From the NCBI RefSeq assembly GCF_051175315.1, contig NZ_CP195100.1, forward strand, positions 2,542,001 to 2,606,000: a DNA stretch of 64,000 bases, in the 5' to 3' direction. The position numbers and the translations under genes are program-made. Shown piece after piece: positions 9,125 to 18,558 of this stretch; the first letter of the stretch is position 1; the number at the start of each line of letters is the position of its first letter. This DNA is from Tundrisphaera sp051175315 (GTDB lineage: Bacteria; Planctomycetota; Planctomycetia; Isosphaerales; Isosphaeraceae). Under the pieces are notes generated by a model. It saw nothing but the letters and a program-made list of their open reading frames with translations. It made no database searches and was not told where the DNA came from.

Positions 9125-10582
9125 ATGGATCCGATGAGCCTTTCCACGATCATGGAAGACGAACTCGACCTGGCACCGGATGCGGACGAACCGGCGGGCC
9201 CGGCCCCGGGCGGCAGCCGCGAGCTTTTGACGCTGGCCCTGCCCCTGGTGGTGAGCCAGAGCTTCATGACCGTGCAGGTCTTCATCGACGCGATCCTGCT
9301 GGCGCGGCACAACGAGCTGGAACTGGCCGCGTCGTTCCCGGCGATGATGTGGTTCTGGCTCCCGTTCGGGCTGCTTCAGGTGAGCGCCGGGTATGTGTCG
9401 ACATTCGTGGCCCAGTACACCGGGGCGGGTCGGCCGGAGCGGGTCGGGCCGGCGGTCTGGCAGGGGATCTACTTCGCGATCGCCGCCGGGCTGCTGTTCC
9501 TGGTGATGGTCCCGGCGTCGCCCCACCTGATCGCGCTGGGCGGGCACACGCCCAAGCTCCAGGCGCTGGAGGTGATCTACCACCGATGCCTCTGCTTCGC
9601 GGCCCTGCCGATGCTGATCATGGCGGCGGTCAACGGCTTCTTCTCGGGCCGGGGCCAGACCTGGACCGTGCTGGGGATCGAGGTCGCCGGCACCGCCGCC
9701 AACGTCGGCCTGGCCATGCTCCTGGTCTTCGGCACCCTGGGCGCCCCGGAGATGGGCATCGCCGGCGCGGGCTGGGCGACGGTGGCCGGGTCGTGGGTGT
9801 CGGCCCTCACGGCGCTCGGCCTGCTTCTGAGGAGGCGCTATGCGGTCGAGTTCGCCACCCGGAGCGGCTGGCGGCCGGAGCGCGAGCTGTTCGGCCGCCT
9901 GCTCAAGTATGGCCTGCCGGCCGGGGCCCAGGTGTTCTCGGACGTCCTGGTCTTCCACGTCTTCACCCAGCTGGTGGGGCGGCTGGGCGAGGCCCAGGCG
10001 GTGGCCACGGCGCTCACCGTCCGGCTCAACATGGTGGCGTTCCTCCCCATGCAGGGGATGGCCCAGGCGGTGTCGATCATGGTGGGCCAGAGGCTCGGCG
10101 GCGACCGCCCCGACCTGGCCGAGCGGTCGACCTACACCGGCCTGCGCTGGACCTTCGGCTACATGTGCCTGGTGGCCTCCGCCTACCTGTTCCTGCCCCG
10201 GACGCTGGTCTCGGTCTTCGCCGGGGACGGCACCGACCCGGCCCGCTTCGCCGAGATCGTGGCCATCGTCCCCCCTTTGCTGGCCTGTGCCGCCGTCTAT
10301 TCGCTGGCCGACGCCGTGAACGTCACCTTCTCGTTCGCCCTACGCGGGGCCGGCGACACCCGGTTCGTCTCGATCCTCACGTTCGTCCTGGCCTGGCCGC
10401 TCATGGTCATCCCCACCTTCTTGCTGGTCCGAGCCGGGGGCAACCTCCCCTGGGCCTGGGGCTTCGCCACCATCTATTTGCTGGCCATGTCGGCCTGCTT
10501 CACCCTCCGGTTCCGCTCCGGCGTGTGGAAGGGGATGCGGGTGATCGAGGGCAAGGCCCAGCCCGAGTTGTCGAAACTCTGA
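9125..10582 (+). CDS. MATE family efflux transporter
   Basis: A 485-residue inner-membrane protein with about 12 hydrophobic segments in two halves. Characteristic NorM/DinF-like stretches include LALPLVVSQSFMTVQVFIDA near the start and FSFALRGAGDTRFV in the second half. MATE proteins export cationic drugs or metabolites using Na+ or H+ gradients; the substrate here is unknown. A short Asp/Glu-rich leader precedes the first membrane span. Its last 243 bp overlap, tail to tail, the extended reading frame of the toxin gene on the other strand. Confidence 0.93.
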   Translation: MDPMSLSTIMEDELDLAPDADEPAGPAPGGSRELLTLALPLVVSQSFMTVQVFIDAILLARHNELELAASFPAMMWFWLPFGLLQVSAGYVSTFVAQYTGAGRPERVGPAVWQGIYFAIAAGLLFLVMVPASPHLIALGGHTPKLQALEVIYHRCLCFAALPMLIMAAVNGFFSGRGQTWTVLGIEVAGTAANVGLAMLLVFGTLGAPEMGIAGAGWATVAGSWVSALTALGLLLRRRYAVEFATRSGWRPERELFGRLLKYGLPAGAQVFSDVLVFHVFTQLVGRLGEAQAVATALTVRLNMVAFLPMQGMAQAVSIMVGQRLGGDRPDLAERSTYTGLRWTFGYMCLVASAYLFLPRTLVSVFAGDGTDPARFAEIVAIVPPLLACAAVYSLADAVNVTFSFALRGAGDTRFVSILTFVLAWPLMVIPTFLLVRAGGNLPWAWGFATIYLLAMSACFTLRFRSGVWKGMRVIEGKAQPELSKL

Positions 10583-10966
10583 TTCCTCTCGATCGGCCGG
10601 CTGGTCCGATTGTATCGAGGGGCTGTGCGTCCCCGCTGGATCGATCAGTGCGATGACCGCTGCCCGTATCTTGTCCAGAGTCGGAGGGGATAGGAACCCG
10701 ACAGACCCGACGATCAGTCCGGCATTGGCGGTGAACAGCTTGCCCGGGCGGGCATAGCTGGTCATCCGCAACCCGCCCGAGGCGAAGTCCCCCGTTTCCA
10801 ACCTCACCACCCGGGGGTCGCCATAGGGCCGGCTGGTCACCTGGCACATGATCCAGTCGTCTCGGCCGACCGCGGCCAGGCAGATCGCCGGCCGCAATTT
10901 CGACTGCGAGAGGTCGGAGAAGGGGAACGGTATCAGGACGACTTCTCCGGCTGAAGGTACGACCAT
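10340..10966 (-). CDS. type II toxin, PemK/MazF family, with unusual C-terminal extension
   Basis: The ATG at 10966 opens MVVPSAGEVVLIPFPFSDLS, then KLRPAICLA, a clear PemK/MazF-type endoribonuclease N-terminus; the family cleaves mRNA at short motifs. A normal member would end near 10640 (about 110 residues). This frame continues to 10340 (208 residues), and the last roughly 80 residues are encoded antisense to the MATE gene. The start lies inside the antitoxin gene, which ends at 10933, so the overlap is 34 bp and translation is probably coupled. The tail may be a read-through after loss of the original stop or a recent frameshift. The toxin core looks intact. Confidence 0.75.
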   Translation of the reverse strand: MVVPSAGEVVLIPFPFSDLSQSKLRPAICLAAVGRDDWIMCQVTSRPYGDPRVVRLETGDFASGGLRMTSYARPGKLFTANAGLIVGSVGFLSPPTLDKIRAAVIALIDPAGTHSPSIQSDQPADREESEFRQLGLGLALDHPHPLPHAGAEPEGEAGRHGQQIDGGEAPGPGEVAPGSDQQEGGDDHERPGQDEREDRDEPGVAGPA

Positions 10967-11157
10967 GCCTCCTCCTCCTCCGGCCTCGACCAATCCTCCG
11001 CCAGGGCCGGTTCGGCCAGCAAGGCCGCCTCGCCCGGCGCGGCGGCCGGTTCATCCAGGATCGTGACCAACGCCCGACGCGGGTTGTCCACGGTCACGGG
11101 CCCGAGGAGGCGGACCTGTCCCTTGGCGTCGATGATCGCCTCAACTGTCTGGATCAT
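10933..11157 (-). CDS. putative antitoxin of the PemK/MazF pair
   Basis: A 74-residue acidic protein beginning MIQTVEAIIDAKGQVRLLG and ending in an acidic helix (LAEDWSRPEEEEAWSYLQPE). Small proteins of this type, with a short beta N-terminus and a conserved AEDWxRPEEDxAW tail, commonly precede MazF-like or PIN toxins. The upstream part would bind DNA and the acidic tail would wrap the toxin. The chosen ATG (11157) matches the family start; an in-frame ATG at 11241 would add 28 unlikely residues. The stop overlaps the toxin start. Confidence 0.75.
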   Translation of the reverse strand: MIQTVEAIIDAKGQVRLLGPVTVDNPRRALVTILDEPAAAPGEAALLAEPALAEDWSRPEEEEAWSYLQPEKSS

Positions 11158-11379
11158 GCCTTGCCTCCGCAATCGTGATGTCGGGCTGTCGTGCGATTGT
11201 TCGCCGCCGTCCCCCGGATGGCAAGCATGCTCGATATTCACCCCTGGAGTTGAGAAGGGCGAAATCGATGGGATTCAACCAGGTCGATCGATCGGTCGGT
11301 GATCCCTGGGACGGCAATCTCCCGCGTCATCGATCGGCGAGTCACCCGAACGAGCCGGACAGTGCGGGTTTTCGGACGA

Positions 11380-12252
11380 TCATCGGGCCAGGGTGGCGCG
11401 GATGCGGTTGCGGGCCAGCAAAAGCAGGATGGCCAGGGCCAGGATGACCGGGATCCAGGGGGTGATCGCCGCCGCGGCCAGGGCGAGCCATTCGCCGCAG
11501 GCGAGGAGGGTGTCGGCCGAGTCGTGGAACGAGCGGGCCATGCGGGTGGAGAAGGTCGGGGACTCGGGGGGGACGTAGCCCTGGCGTTCGTGGATCGTGA
11601 TGTTCACGGTGGTCAGCGCCGTGAGGTTGGCCAGCACCTGCTTGCGGCCCTGCATCCGCTCGATCTCCTCGCGGACCCGGGACAGCTCGCGCTCGACCTG
11701 GAGGATCTCTTCGAGCTTGCCTGTCGAGACATCCAGGTGGCGGATCAGGCGGGCCTCCTCGGCCGTCTTGTTCTTGATCCGGGCCTCCAGGTCGAAGTAC
11801 TCGTCGGAGACGTCCTCGGAATTGGTCCGGCGGTTGACCAACTCGCCCAGCGTGGCGATCCCGTCGACGAAGGCGTCGAAATGGTCGACCGGGACGCGGG
11901 CCTTCCAGTGGCCCGAGCGGTGCGCACCCGGCGAGCCGGTGACATTGGACTCCGCCAGGTAGCCCCCCTGGGCCGCGACCAGCCTGGTCATCGCCGCCTC
12001 GGCCCGGGCGAAGTCCTCGACCGTCACCGCGACGTCGGCGGTGAAGATGATCTTGCGGGCCGCCCCGGCCTTCAACGCCTGGTCCGCCGCGCCCGGGGCC
12101 GCCGGTGCGATCGGGCTCTCTGCGGGCGTCTCGAACCCGGCGTCGGCCCGCGCCGTGGATTCGGCCACGGCGCGGCGGGCCGCCGACTTGGCTTCGCAGC
12201 CCGATCCCCAAATCACGAGGAAAGCGAGCCAGATCAAGTGCGAAGGGCGCAT
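11380..12252 (-). CDS. DUF4349 domain lipoprotein
   Basis: A 290-residue protein. The N-terminus MRPSHLIWLAFLVIWGSGCE is a lipoprotein signal with lipobox cysteine at about residue 19. The DUF4349 core follows (KIIFTADVAVTVEDFARAEA, then RVPVDHFDAFVDGIATLG). A coiled coil comes next (LEEILQVERELSRVREEIER), and a C-terminal membrane span (WIPVILALAILLLLA) with a basic tail. DUF4349 proteins are envelope proteins of unknown function. The start at 12252 places the lipobox at the right depth. It is divergent from the small secreted-protein gene at 12513. Confidence 0.88.
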   Translation of the reverse strand: MRPSHLIWLAFLVIWGSGCEAKSAARRAVAESTARADAGFETPAESPIAPAAPGAADQALKAGAARKIIFTADVAVTVEDFARAEAAMTRLVAAQGGYLAESNVTGSPGAHRSGHWKARVPVDHFDAFVDGIATLGELVNRRTNSEDVSDEYFDLEARIKNKTAEEARLIRHLDVSTGKLEEILQVERELSRVREEIERMQGRKQVLANLTALTTVNITIHERQGYVPPESPTFSTRMARSFHDSADTLLACGEWLALAAAAITPWIPVILALAILLLLARNRIRATLAR

Positions 12253-12512
12253 GGGGGGCGGTCCTTGTCGGTGGGGACGGTCGAGCGACGGATGGGTCGC
12301 ATCCAGGATAATCACGACGAGGCCGGGGACCAACCCGCCGGCATCCCCGTCCCTGGTTCCCACGATCGACAGGCCGACGCCTTGGGGGGAAAATCACCCG
12401 GGCGGGGGATGATGTGGACCGGCGAGGGTGGACGCGCCGATAAAACACTCGGTAGTCTGGGGCGACTGCGCCCCGCCGGATGGGACTCGATCGCGACCCG
12501 CAAGGCTCGAAC

Positions 12513-13019
12513 ATGACACCGACCACCCCGAACCGCCCGACCCTATTCCCCGCCCTGGCCGCGCTGGGGCTGCTGGCCGTCGCCTCCTGGGGCATGGATG
12601 AAGGCGTCGGCGCCGAGCCCCATCCGGTGGTGCTCAAGGGGGTGGTCCAGGCCAGGGGTTCGATGGGGCCGTTCCGCTACACGGTGGAGGGGACCGGCCC
12701 GCTGCTGCCGGACTCGCCCGGGTTCAAGCTCTCGACCTCGGTGCCGGTCACGCACCTGGCCTCGGCCAAGCCGGTGGTCGTGCTGGAATCGCCCCGGGGC
12801 AAGATCACGATCAAGATCACGCAAGAGATCTCGATGAAGGAGAAGACGGTCGTCCCGTTCATCGTGATCGGCGGCACGGACGCCTATGCCCGGGCCTCGG
12901 GCGCCGGGCGGATCAAGATCGAACTCCTGGAACGGTCGGGCTTCAGCGGGACGGTCAAGCTCACGTTCCTCCGCCCGGCGCCCGCCTCGGCCCCCGACGC
13001 CGACGAAATCTCCGGATAA
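12513..13019 (+). CDS. small secreted protein of unknown function
   Basis: A 168-residue protein with a signal peptide (LFPALAALGLLAVASWGMDE, probable cleavage after GVGA). The mature part is beta-rich (HPVVLKGVVQARGSMGPFRY, then VVVLESPRGKITIKITQEIS) and may form a single beta sandwich. I do not recognise the family. The ATG at 12513 lies just before the basic N-region and is preferred to the upstream in-frame ATG at 12480. It is transcribed divergently from the DUF4349 gene. A weak -10-like TACAAT follows the gene at 13105-13110, before the VWA gene. Confidence 0.6.
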   Translation: MTPTTPNRPTLFPALAALGLLAVASWGMDEGVGAEPHPVVLKGVVQARGSMGPFRYTVEGTGPLLPDSPGFKLSTSVPVTHLASAKPVVVLESPRGKITIKITQEISMKEKTVVPFIVIGGTDAYARASGAGRIKIELLERSGFSGTVKLTFLRPAPASAPDADEISG

Positions 13020-13198
13020 TCCGGGGACGCGGCGAATCGACGCAGCCCGCCCACGTCGGCCATCCGCCCCCGGGGAGGTGGTACTCGGGGTCGGTCGCGA
13101 TCGGTACAATCGGTGCCGACGGCGTCCCTGACGGGGCGATACCCCGGGGCGGCCCGCCCCGGGGCGCGACGCCGAGGGGATGACGAGGATCTGCATCG

Positions 13199-15511
13199 AT
13201 GACGTTTCACCTGCCGGGCGGCCGGTCGCTGGTGCTGGCCGGGGGGGACCGGGCCGGGCTCTGGCTGGCGGCGGGGGGGATCGCCCTGGCCTTGCTGCTG
13301 ATCCTCTATCGCGAGGAGCGGCGGCTGGTGTCGCGGCGGGCCGGGCTGGGGCTGATCGCGCTCCGCGTCCTGGCGGCCCTGGCATTGGTGGCGGCCCTGT
13401 TCGAGCCGATCGCGGCCCGGAGCATCTCCGAGACGGTCCGGGGCCGGGTGATCGTCGCCGTCGACGCCTCGGCCAGCATGGAGACCGCCGACGCCTCCCG
13501 CTCCGCCGACCTCCCCCGCCGCGAGGTGGCCCGCCGCTTGATCGAGGGCCAGGACGCGGCGTTGGGTTCGTTCGGGGCGGACCACGACGTCCGGGCCGCG
13601 ACCTTCGGCCGAGGGGTCATCGCCTCCGGCCCGTTGGCCGACGTCGCCGCGACGCTCCGCACCCCGGCCCGCCCCGACGACCCGGCCCGCCTGGCGACCG
13701 ACTGGACCGCCGCGCTGGCCCCGGCCCTGGAGGGGACCGAATCGGCGCCGGTGGTGGGCGTGGTCCTCGTGACCGACGGCCGGGCCAACGCCGGAGACCC
13801 GGCCGACGACCTGGCCGCCCGTCTCAAGGCCAAGGGCGTCCCGGTCTATCCGGTCCTGGTCGGCTCGGCATCGCCCCCGAAGGATGTGGCCATCGCGACG
13901 GTTCGGGCCCCGGAAACCGTGCAGGTCGGGGATTCGGCCTCGGTCGCGGTCTCGGTCAAGGCCGACGGCCTGCCCACCGGGTCCGAGGTCGGCGTCGTCC
14001 TGACCCGCCCCGGCGGCGAGCCGATCCGGCAGTCCGTCCGCGTCCCGGGCGACGGCTCGTGCCCCGTGGCTTCGTTCCAGCTCCCGTTCCCGAAGGCCGG
14101 CGTGTTCCCGCTGACCGTCGCCATCGATCCCGCCGCACCCGGCGATGCCCGGACGGACAACGACCGCCGCACCGTCGCGGTCCGGGTGGCCGACGACCCG
14201 GCGCGGGTCCTGCTGGTGGACGGCGAGGCCCGTTGGGAGTTCCGCTACCTCCGCGACGCCCTGGGCCGCGACCCTCGGATCAAGGTCGACGCCATCGTCT
14301 TCCGACAGCCCGGCGACCCGGCCGATCCGACCCGATGGCCCGACCTCGGCCCCGACGCGGCCGACACCCTGGCGCGGTTCGACCTGATCGTCCTCGGCGA
14401 CATCGCCCCGGCCGACGTCGATCCCGACACCTGGGCCCGGCTCGACCACTTCGTGGCCGCCCGGGGCGGGACCCTGGCGATCCTGCCGGGCCCCCGATCA
14501 CTGGATGCCTGGTCCGGCGACGCCCGGGGACGGGCCCTCCTGCCGGTGCTCGACCCCCGGCCCCTGGACGTCCCCGCCGACGCGACCGACCCGGCGCGGC
14601 CGATCCTGCCCCCCGGGCTGGCCGTGATCCCGTCCCCCTCGGCCCTGGCCGACCGCGACGGCTGGCCGATGCTCCAGATTGGCGACCCGCCCGAGTCGGC
14701 CTGGGCCGCGCTGCCCCGGCTCCCCTGGGTCGCCGCCGGTTCGATCAAGCCGACCGCTACCACGCTGGCGACCGCCGCCGGGTCCGACGCCGCCGCGATC
14801 GCCGCACAGCCTTATGGGCTGGGCAAGGTGTTATGGGTGGGAACCGATGCCACCTGGCGATGGCGGTTCCGGGTCGGCGACGCGACCCACGCCCGGTTCT
14901 GGGGCCAGGTCGTCCGCTGGGCCGGCCCGGGCGGGCTGGCCGTCGGGAACACGGTCGTCCGCCACGGCCCGGCCCGGCCCCGGTCGACCTCGGGCGTGCC
15001 GATCGCCTTGCGGGCGCGGCTCGCCGACGACGTGCCCGACCTGCCTGCCAGCCCGATGCTGGTCGCCCGGATCGTCCCCCGCGACGCCCCGCCCGGTGCC
15101 GAGGGGCTGGCCCTGGTCCCTCTGCGATCGACCCCCGGCCGCCCCGGACTGTTCGAGGCCGACGCCCCGAGCCTGCCGCCCGGCGCCTACGCGGTCCGGC
15201 TCGACGCCCCCCAGCTCGCCCGGTTCAGGCCGATCCCCGAGGCCCCGCTCGACGTCGTGGCCGCCGAGACCTCGGAGACGGTCGAACTGGCCGCCGACCG
15301 CGCCCCGCTCGACCTCCTGGCCCGGGGCACCGGGGGCCGGGTCTTCCCGGAACACGAGGCGGGCCAGATCCCGCCCCTGCTCCGCTCGACGGTCCGCACC
15401 GTGAGCCGCACCGTCGAAACGCCGCTCTGGGACCACCCGGCGTCGCTCGCCCTGTTCTTCGCCCTGCTGACCGCCGAATGGGCCTTGCGCAAGAAGGTAG
15501 GATTGCCCTGA
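13199..15511 (+). CDS. membrane-anchored VWA-domain protein with glutamine-amidotransferase-like region
   Basis: A 770-residue protein. Two N-terminal membrane spans (LWLAAGGIALALLLILY, then LIALRVLAALALVAALFEP) are followed by a von Willebrand A domain with MIDAS motif DASAS (residues 89-93). Next come an Ig-like stretch (about 230-325) and a region (about 330-560) like the class-I-glutamine-amidotransferase-like fold often seen in planctomycete BatA-like proteins (RVLLVDGEARWEFRYLRDAL). A final membrane span lies near the C-terminus. Such proteins belong to BatA/BatB-like envelope assemblies, often with MoxR ATPases; none is visible here. Its TGA overlaps the next gene's ATG (TGATG at 15509-15513). 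Confidence 0.85.
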   Translation: MTFHLPGGRSLVLAGGDRAGLWLAAGGIALALLLILYREERRLVSRRAGLGLIALRVLAALALVAALFEPIAARSISETVRGRVIVAVDASASMETADASRSADLPRREVARRLIEGQDAALGSFGADHDVRAATFGRGVIASGPLADVAATLRTPARPDDPARLATDWTAALAPALEGTESAPVVGVVLVTDGRANAGDPADDLAARLKAKGVPVYPVLVGSASPPKDVAIATVRAPETVQVGDSASVAVSVKADGLPTGSEVGVVLTRPGGEPIRQSVRVPGDGSCPVASFQLPFPKAGVFPLTVAIDPAAPGDARTDNDRRTVAVRVADDPARVLLVDGEARWEFRYLRDALGRDPRIKVDAIVFRQPGDPADPTRWPDLGPDAADTLARFDLIVLGDIAPADVDPDTWARLDHFVAARGGTLAILPGPRSLDAWSGDARGRALLPVLDPRPLDVPADATDPARPILPPGLAVIPSPSALADRDGWPMLQIGDPPESAWAALPRLPWVAAGSIKPTATTLATAAGSDAAAIAAQPYGLGKVLWVGTDATWRWRFRVGDATHARFWGQVVRWAGPGGLAVGNTVVRHGPARPRSTSGVPIALRARLADDVPDLPASPMLVARIVPRDAPPGAEGLALVPLRSTPGRPGLFEADAPSLPPGAYAVRLDAPQLARFRPIPEAPLDVVAAETSETVELAADRAPLDLLARGTGGRVFPEHEAGQIPPLLRSTVRTVSRTVETPLWDHPASLALFFALLTAEWALRKKVGLP

Positions 15512-16116
15512 TGGAAGCCCATGCCCCCGGATCGAACGGCGTCCACCGCCCCGCGCCGACCCCGCCCCGGTTCGGCGTCCCCGAGGCGGCCCTCATCATC
15601 CTGGCAACCCTGCTGGGCCTCGCCCTGGACTGGGCCTTCCGCCTGCGCGGCGTGGCGGGCCACTTCGCCGACCTCGCCCGGCTCCCCAACGACCCGACGC
15701 CCGGCCTCCGCGCGGCCCACATCCTCCACAACGCCGCCCTGGCCCTCGCCCCCCTGGCGGCGGCCTGGACCCTGGCGACCCTGGCCTCGATCGACGGGGC
15801 GCTCCGCCCCTGGAAGCGGCTGTTCCACCGGCCCGGCCTGACCCCCGGCCTGGCGATCGTCCCGGCCCTGCTCGTCGCGGCCGGCTTCGCCTGGCCCGAC
15901 CGCCACGCGGGCTGGCCCGCGATCGCGACCGGCTTCCGCCTCCACGCCATCAACGCGATGGCCGCCCTCATCGCCTTCTGGTGGATGGTCCTCCTCCGGG
16001 GCCGCCGCTGGCACCCCGAAACCACCTGGGCCGACCGCCTCGGCCTTTTCCTCGGCATCTACTGGATCGCCGCCTTCGCCGCGATCCAGGGCTTCAAGAT
16101 GATCTCGTCGCGGTAA
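15511..16116 (+). CDS. small polytopic membrane protein of unknown function
   Basis: A 201-residue protein with about five hydrophobic segments (ALIILATLLGLALDWAF, LALAPLAAAWTLATLASI, AIVPALLVAAGFAW, AMAALIAFWWMVLL, LFLGIYWIAAFAAIQGF). The ATG overlaps the stop of the VWA gene, implying translational coupling and a shared membrane complex. I do not recognise a family. A much longer ORF through the same frame from 13180 is a shadow of the VWA gene upstream of this start. Confidence 0.7.
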   Translation: MEAHAPGSNGVHRPAPTPPRFGVPEAALIILATLLGLALDWAFRLRGVAGHFADLARLPNDPTPGLRAAHILHNAALALAPLAAAWTLATLASIDGALRPWKRLFHRPGLTPGLAIVPALLVAAGFAWPDRHAGWPAIATGFRLHAINAMAALIAFWWMVLLRGRRWHPETTWADRLGLFLGIYWIAAFAAIQGFKMISSR

Positions 16117-16428
16117 AACTCCCGACCTCATCGTTTCCGGACCTGACTCGATTGGTATGGTGATGAGGAAGGTTCGATCGATCAAGGACTGAGGCTCTAC
16201 CGGCCGGAAGCCGAAAGGTTCGCCAGTCGGCGACGAGCCCGACTGTGGAAGGCGAGGGATTTTCGATCCCGGAACTTGGGCCATGACCGCAGATTCGCCC
16301 CAGGCCCCCACCGCCCGATGGCACGGGCCATCCGCACCGGTTATGCTCTCCCGGCTCGCCAGTGAGCCCGCGCCACCGGCCGGGGGTCTCGCCATCGGGC
16401 CGGGTTGGACTCGACGGGGGATCATCGA
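16117..16428 (+). other. 312-bp intergenic region, no gene supported
   Basis: This gap separates the small membrane protein from the membrane spermidine-synthase-like gene. It contains short ORFs in several frames with no recognisable product. A weak TATGCT (16342-16347) lies about 80 bp before the next start and could be a -10 box, but it lacks a matching -35. I see no repeat or stable hairpin worth annotating. Confidence 0.4.
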
Positions 16429-18495
16429 ATGGGCCGGCTGTCAGCGGGTTGGCGTCTCTTCACCTTTTCCTTCGTGGCGTTGTTCCTCGAACTCCTCCTG
16501 ATCCGCTGGGCCCCGTCGGTGGTGCGCCTGGTGGCCTACTACGCCAACCTCCTGCTCATCAGTTCCTTCCTCGGGCTGGGCTGGGGGGCCCTGGCGGGGG
16601 CCCGGGGGCGCAAGCTCTTCGGGTGGTTCTCGTGGCTGCTGGCCGCCGACATCGGGTTCCTCCTGCTGTGCCGATCCGTGGCGCTGCCGGGCAGCGGCGC
16701 CGAGATGCGGTTCTATGCGGGAGGGGGCCGTCTGCTCGGCTACGGCATCCTGGTCGGGATCTTCGCCGCCAACACCCTCCTGTTCGTCCCTTTGGGGGGG
16801 CAGATCGGCCGCCTGTTCGGCCAGTTGCCGGCGACCCGGGCGTACGCCTGGGACCTGGCGGGGAGCCTGTGCGGGACGGTGGCTTTCGCCCTGTTCTCGT
16901 TCGTCCACTTCGATCCGTTGGCCGGGCTGGCCCTCGTCGCCTTGCTGGCGCTGGGGCTGGCCGAGGCCCGCCGGGATCGCCTTGTGGGGCTCCCGGCGTA
17001 TGCGATCGCCCTGGCCGCGATGGCCTGGGCCAGCCCGCCGGGGGCGATCTGGTCCCCCTACTATTTCATCACGATCCGGGACCTCCAGCACCCCGACCGA
17101 GTGCCGACCCCGCCCCAGGACCTGCTCACCAGGAAGGACCCGCCGATCTATTCGGTGAGCGTCAACCAGGACTTCTACCAACTGCACGGCACGATCGACG
17201 CGGCCCGATACACCCGCGGGACCCCCCTGGCGCTCCAGGTCGGGGCGCTACGCGACCAGTATCTCCTGCCTTACGCCCTGTCGTCGGGGCGAGGCCGGGT
17301 CGCGGTGCTAGGGGCCGGCGGCGGCATGGACGTCGAGGCGGCCCTGCTCTCGGGGGCGCGTCGCGTCGACGCCGTGGACATCGAGCCCCGCCTGATCGGG
17401 CTGGCCCGCCGATACAACGCCGCGGGCGTCTACGACGACCCGAGAGTGTCGGTCGTGAACGACGACGCCCGCGCCTTTATCCGCCGGGCCAGGCCGGGCT
17501 ATGACCTGATCGTCTTCGGGTTCCTCGACTCGCAGGCATTGTTCTCGTCGATGAGCAACCTGAGGCTGGACAGCTTCACCTACACCGTCGAGAGCCTCAG
17601 GGCCGCCGACCTCCTGCTGGCCCCCGACGGGATGTTGAGCCTCTCCTTCGCCGCAGGCCAGCCGTGGCTGGCGCGGAAGATCGTCGCGATGGTCGAGGAG
17701 GCCACCGGGCGGGCCCCGATCGTCTATGCCGACATGGTCCAGGTTGTCGTCTGCGCCCCGAAAAATGCCCGGGCCGTGCCCCCCCCGGCCCGTTTCGGCC
17801 GCTTCGCCCGGGTCCTGGCGGGCCACCCGCGCCCGGCGGATCCGCCGCTAGCCACGGACGACTGGCCCTTCCTGTATCTCTCCTCGCGGACGATCCCCGG
17901 GGACTACCTGGTCGTCATCGGCGCGATCCTGGTCATCGCGCTGCCCGCCTTGCGGAGCGTCCGGCGGGGGGCCTGGCCGCTCATGGACTGGCACGCCTTC
18001 TTCCTGGGCCTGGGCTTCCTGCTCCTGGAGACCAAGAGTATCAGCGACTGCTCGCTGTACTTCGGCTCGACGTGGCTCGTGACCACGATCGTGGTGGCCG
18101 GCATCCTGATCATGGTCCTCCTGGCCAACTCGCTGGCCAGGAGGGCTCGGCCGTCGGCCCTCTGGTACGCGCCCCTCTTCGGCACCCTGCTCGCCGTGGC
18201 CCTGATCCCGCACCAGTGGGTCCTCGGCCTCGACTTCGGGCTCCGCCTCCTGTGGGCCCTGGTCGTGGTCCCGGCGCCGATCTTCTTCGCCGGGATCCTC
18301 TTCTCCGCCGGCCTGAGGCAGGTCCCCGAGCCAGGGAGCTTTTTCGGGGCCAATCTCGTGGGGGCGATGGTCGGCGGCTTCTGCGAATACCTGGGCATGG
18401 CGACCGGGAACTCGGCATTGATGGTCCTGGTCTTCGCGGCCTACCTCGCCAGCGCCTCCTGCCGTCGCCTCGTCGCGGCCACCCCGGCCGCCTGA
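16429..18495 (+). CDS. membrane protein with spermidine-synthase-like methyltransferase domain
   Basis: A 688-residue fusion. The N-terminal third has about six membrane spans (LFTFSFVALFLELLLIRWAP and following). The central part (about 270-470) is a Rossmann methyltransferase/spermidine-synthase-like domain with the nucleotide-binding glycines VAVLGAGGGMDVEAALLSG and the acidic residue in AVDIEP. The C-terminal third has about six further spans. Such MFS-like plus SpeE-like fusions are widespread in planctomycetes; polyamine synthesis has not been shown for them and the active-site residues cannot be verified here. The ATG at 16429 was chosen over 16405 because the first span follows at once. 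It converges with the reverse transcriptase gene, leaving 63 bp. Confidence 0.85.
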   Translation: MGRLSAGWRLFTFSFVALFLELLLIRWAPSVVRLVAYYANLLLISSFLGLGWGALAGARGRKLFGWFSWLLAADIGFLLLCRSVALPGSGAEMRFYAGGGRLLGYGILVGIFAANTLLFVPLGGQIGRLFGQLPATRAYAWDLAGSLCGTVAFALFSFVHFDPLAGLALVALLALGLAEARRDRLVGLPAYAIALAAMAWASPPGAIWSPYYFITIRDLQHPDRVPTPPQDLLTRKDPPIYSVSVNQDFYQLHGTIDAARYTRGTPLALQVGALRDQYLLPYALSSGRGRVAVLGAGGGMDVEAALLSGARRVDAVDIEPRLIGLARRYNAAGVYDDPRVSVVNDDARAFIRRARPGYDLIVFGFLDSQALFSSMSNLRLDSFTYTVESLRAADLLLAPDGMLSLSFAAGQPWLARKIVAMVEEATGRAPIVYADMVQVVVCAPKNARAVPPPARFGRFARVLAGHPRPADPPLATDDWPFLYLSSRTIPGDYLVVIGAILVIALPALRSVRRGAWPLMDWHAFFLGLGFLLLETKSISDCSLYFGSTWLVTTIVVAGILIMVLLANSLARRARPSALWYAPLFGTLLAVALIPHQWVLGLDFGLRLLWALVVVPAPIFFAGILFSAGLRQVPEPGSFFGANLVGAMVGGFCEYLGMATGNSALMVLVFAAYLASASCRRLVAATPAA

Positions 18496-18558
18496 TCGAC
18501 GGCCGGCGATCGCGCCCCTTAAGCCCGGCGGCCTGTTTCCGGTTCTTTGGCGATCCGG

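Noticed and set aside
15511..16116. Extension of this membrane protein back to 13180 as one 978-residue protein
   Set aside because: The upstream part of that frame is a shadow of the VWA gene; the ATG overlapping the VWA stop is the natural start.
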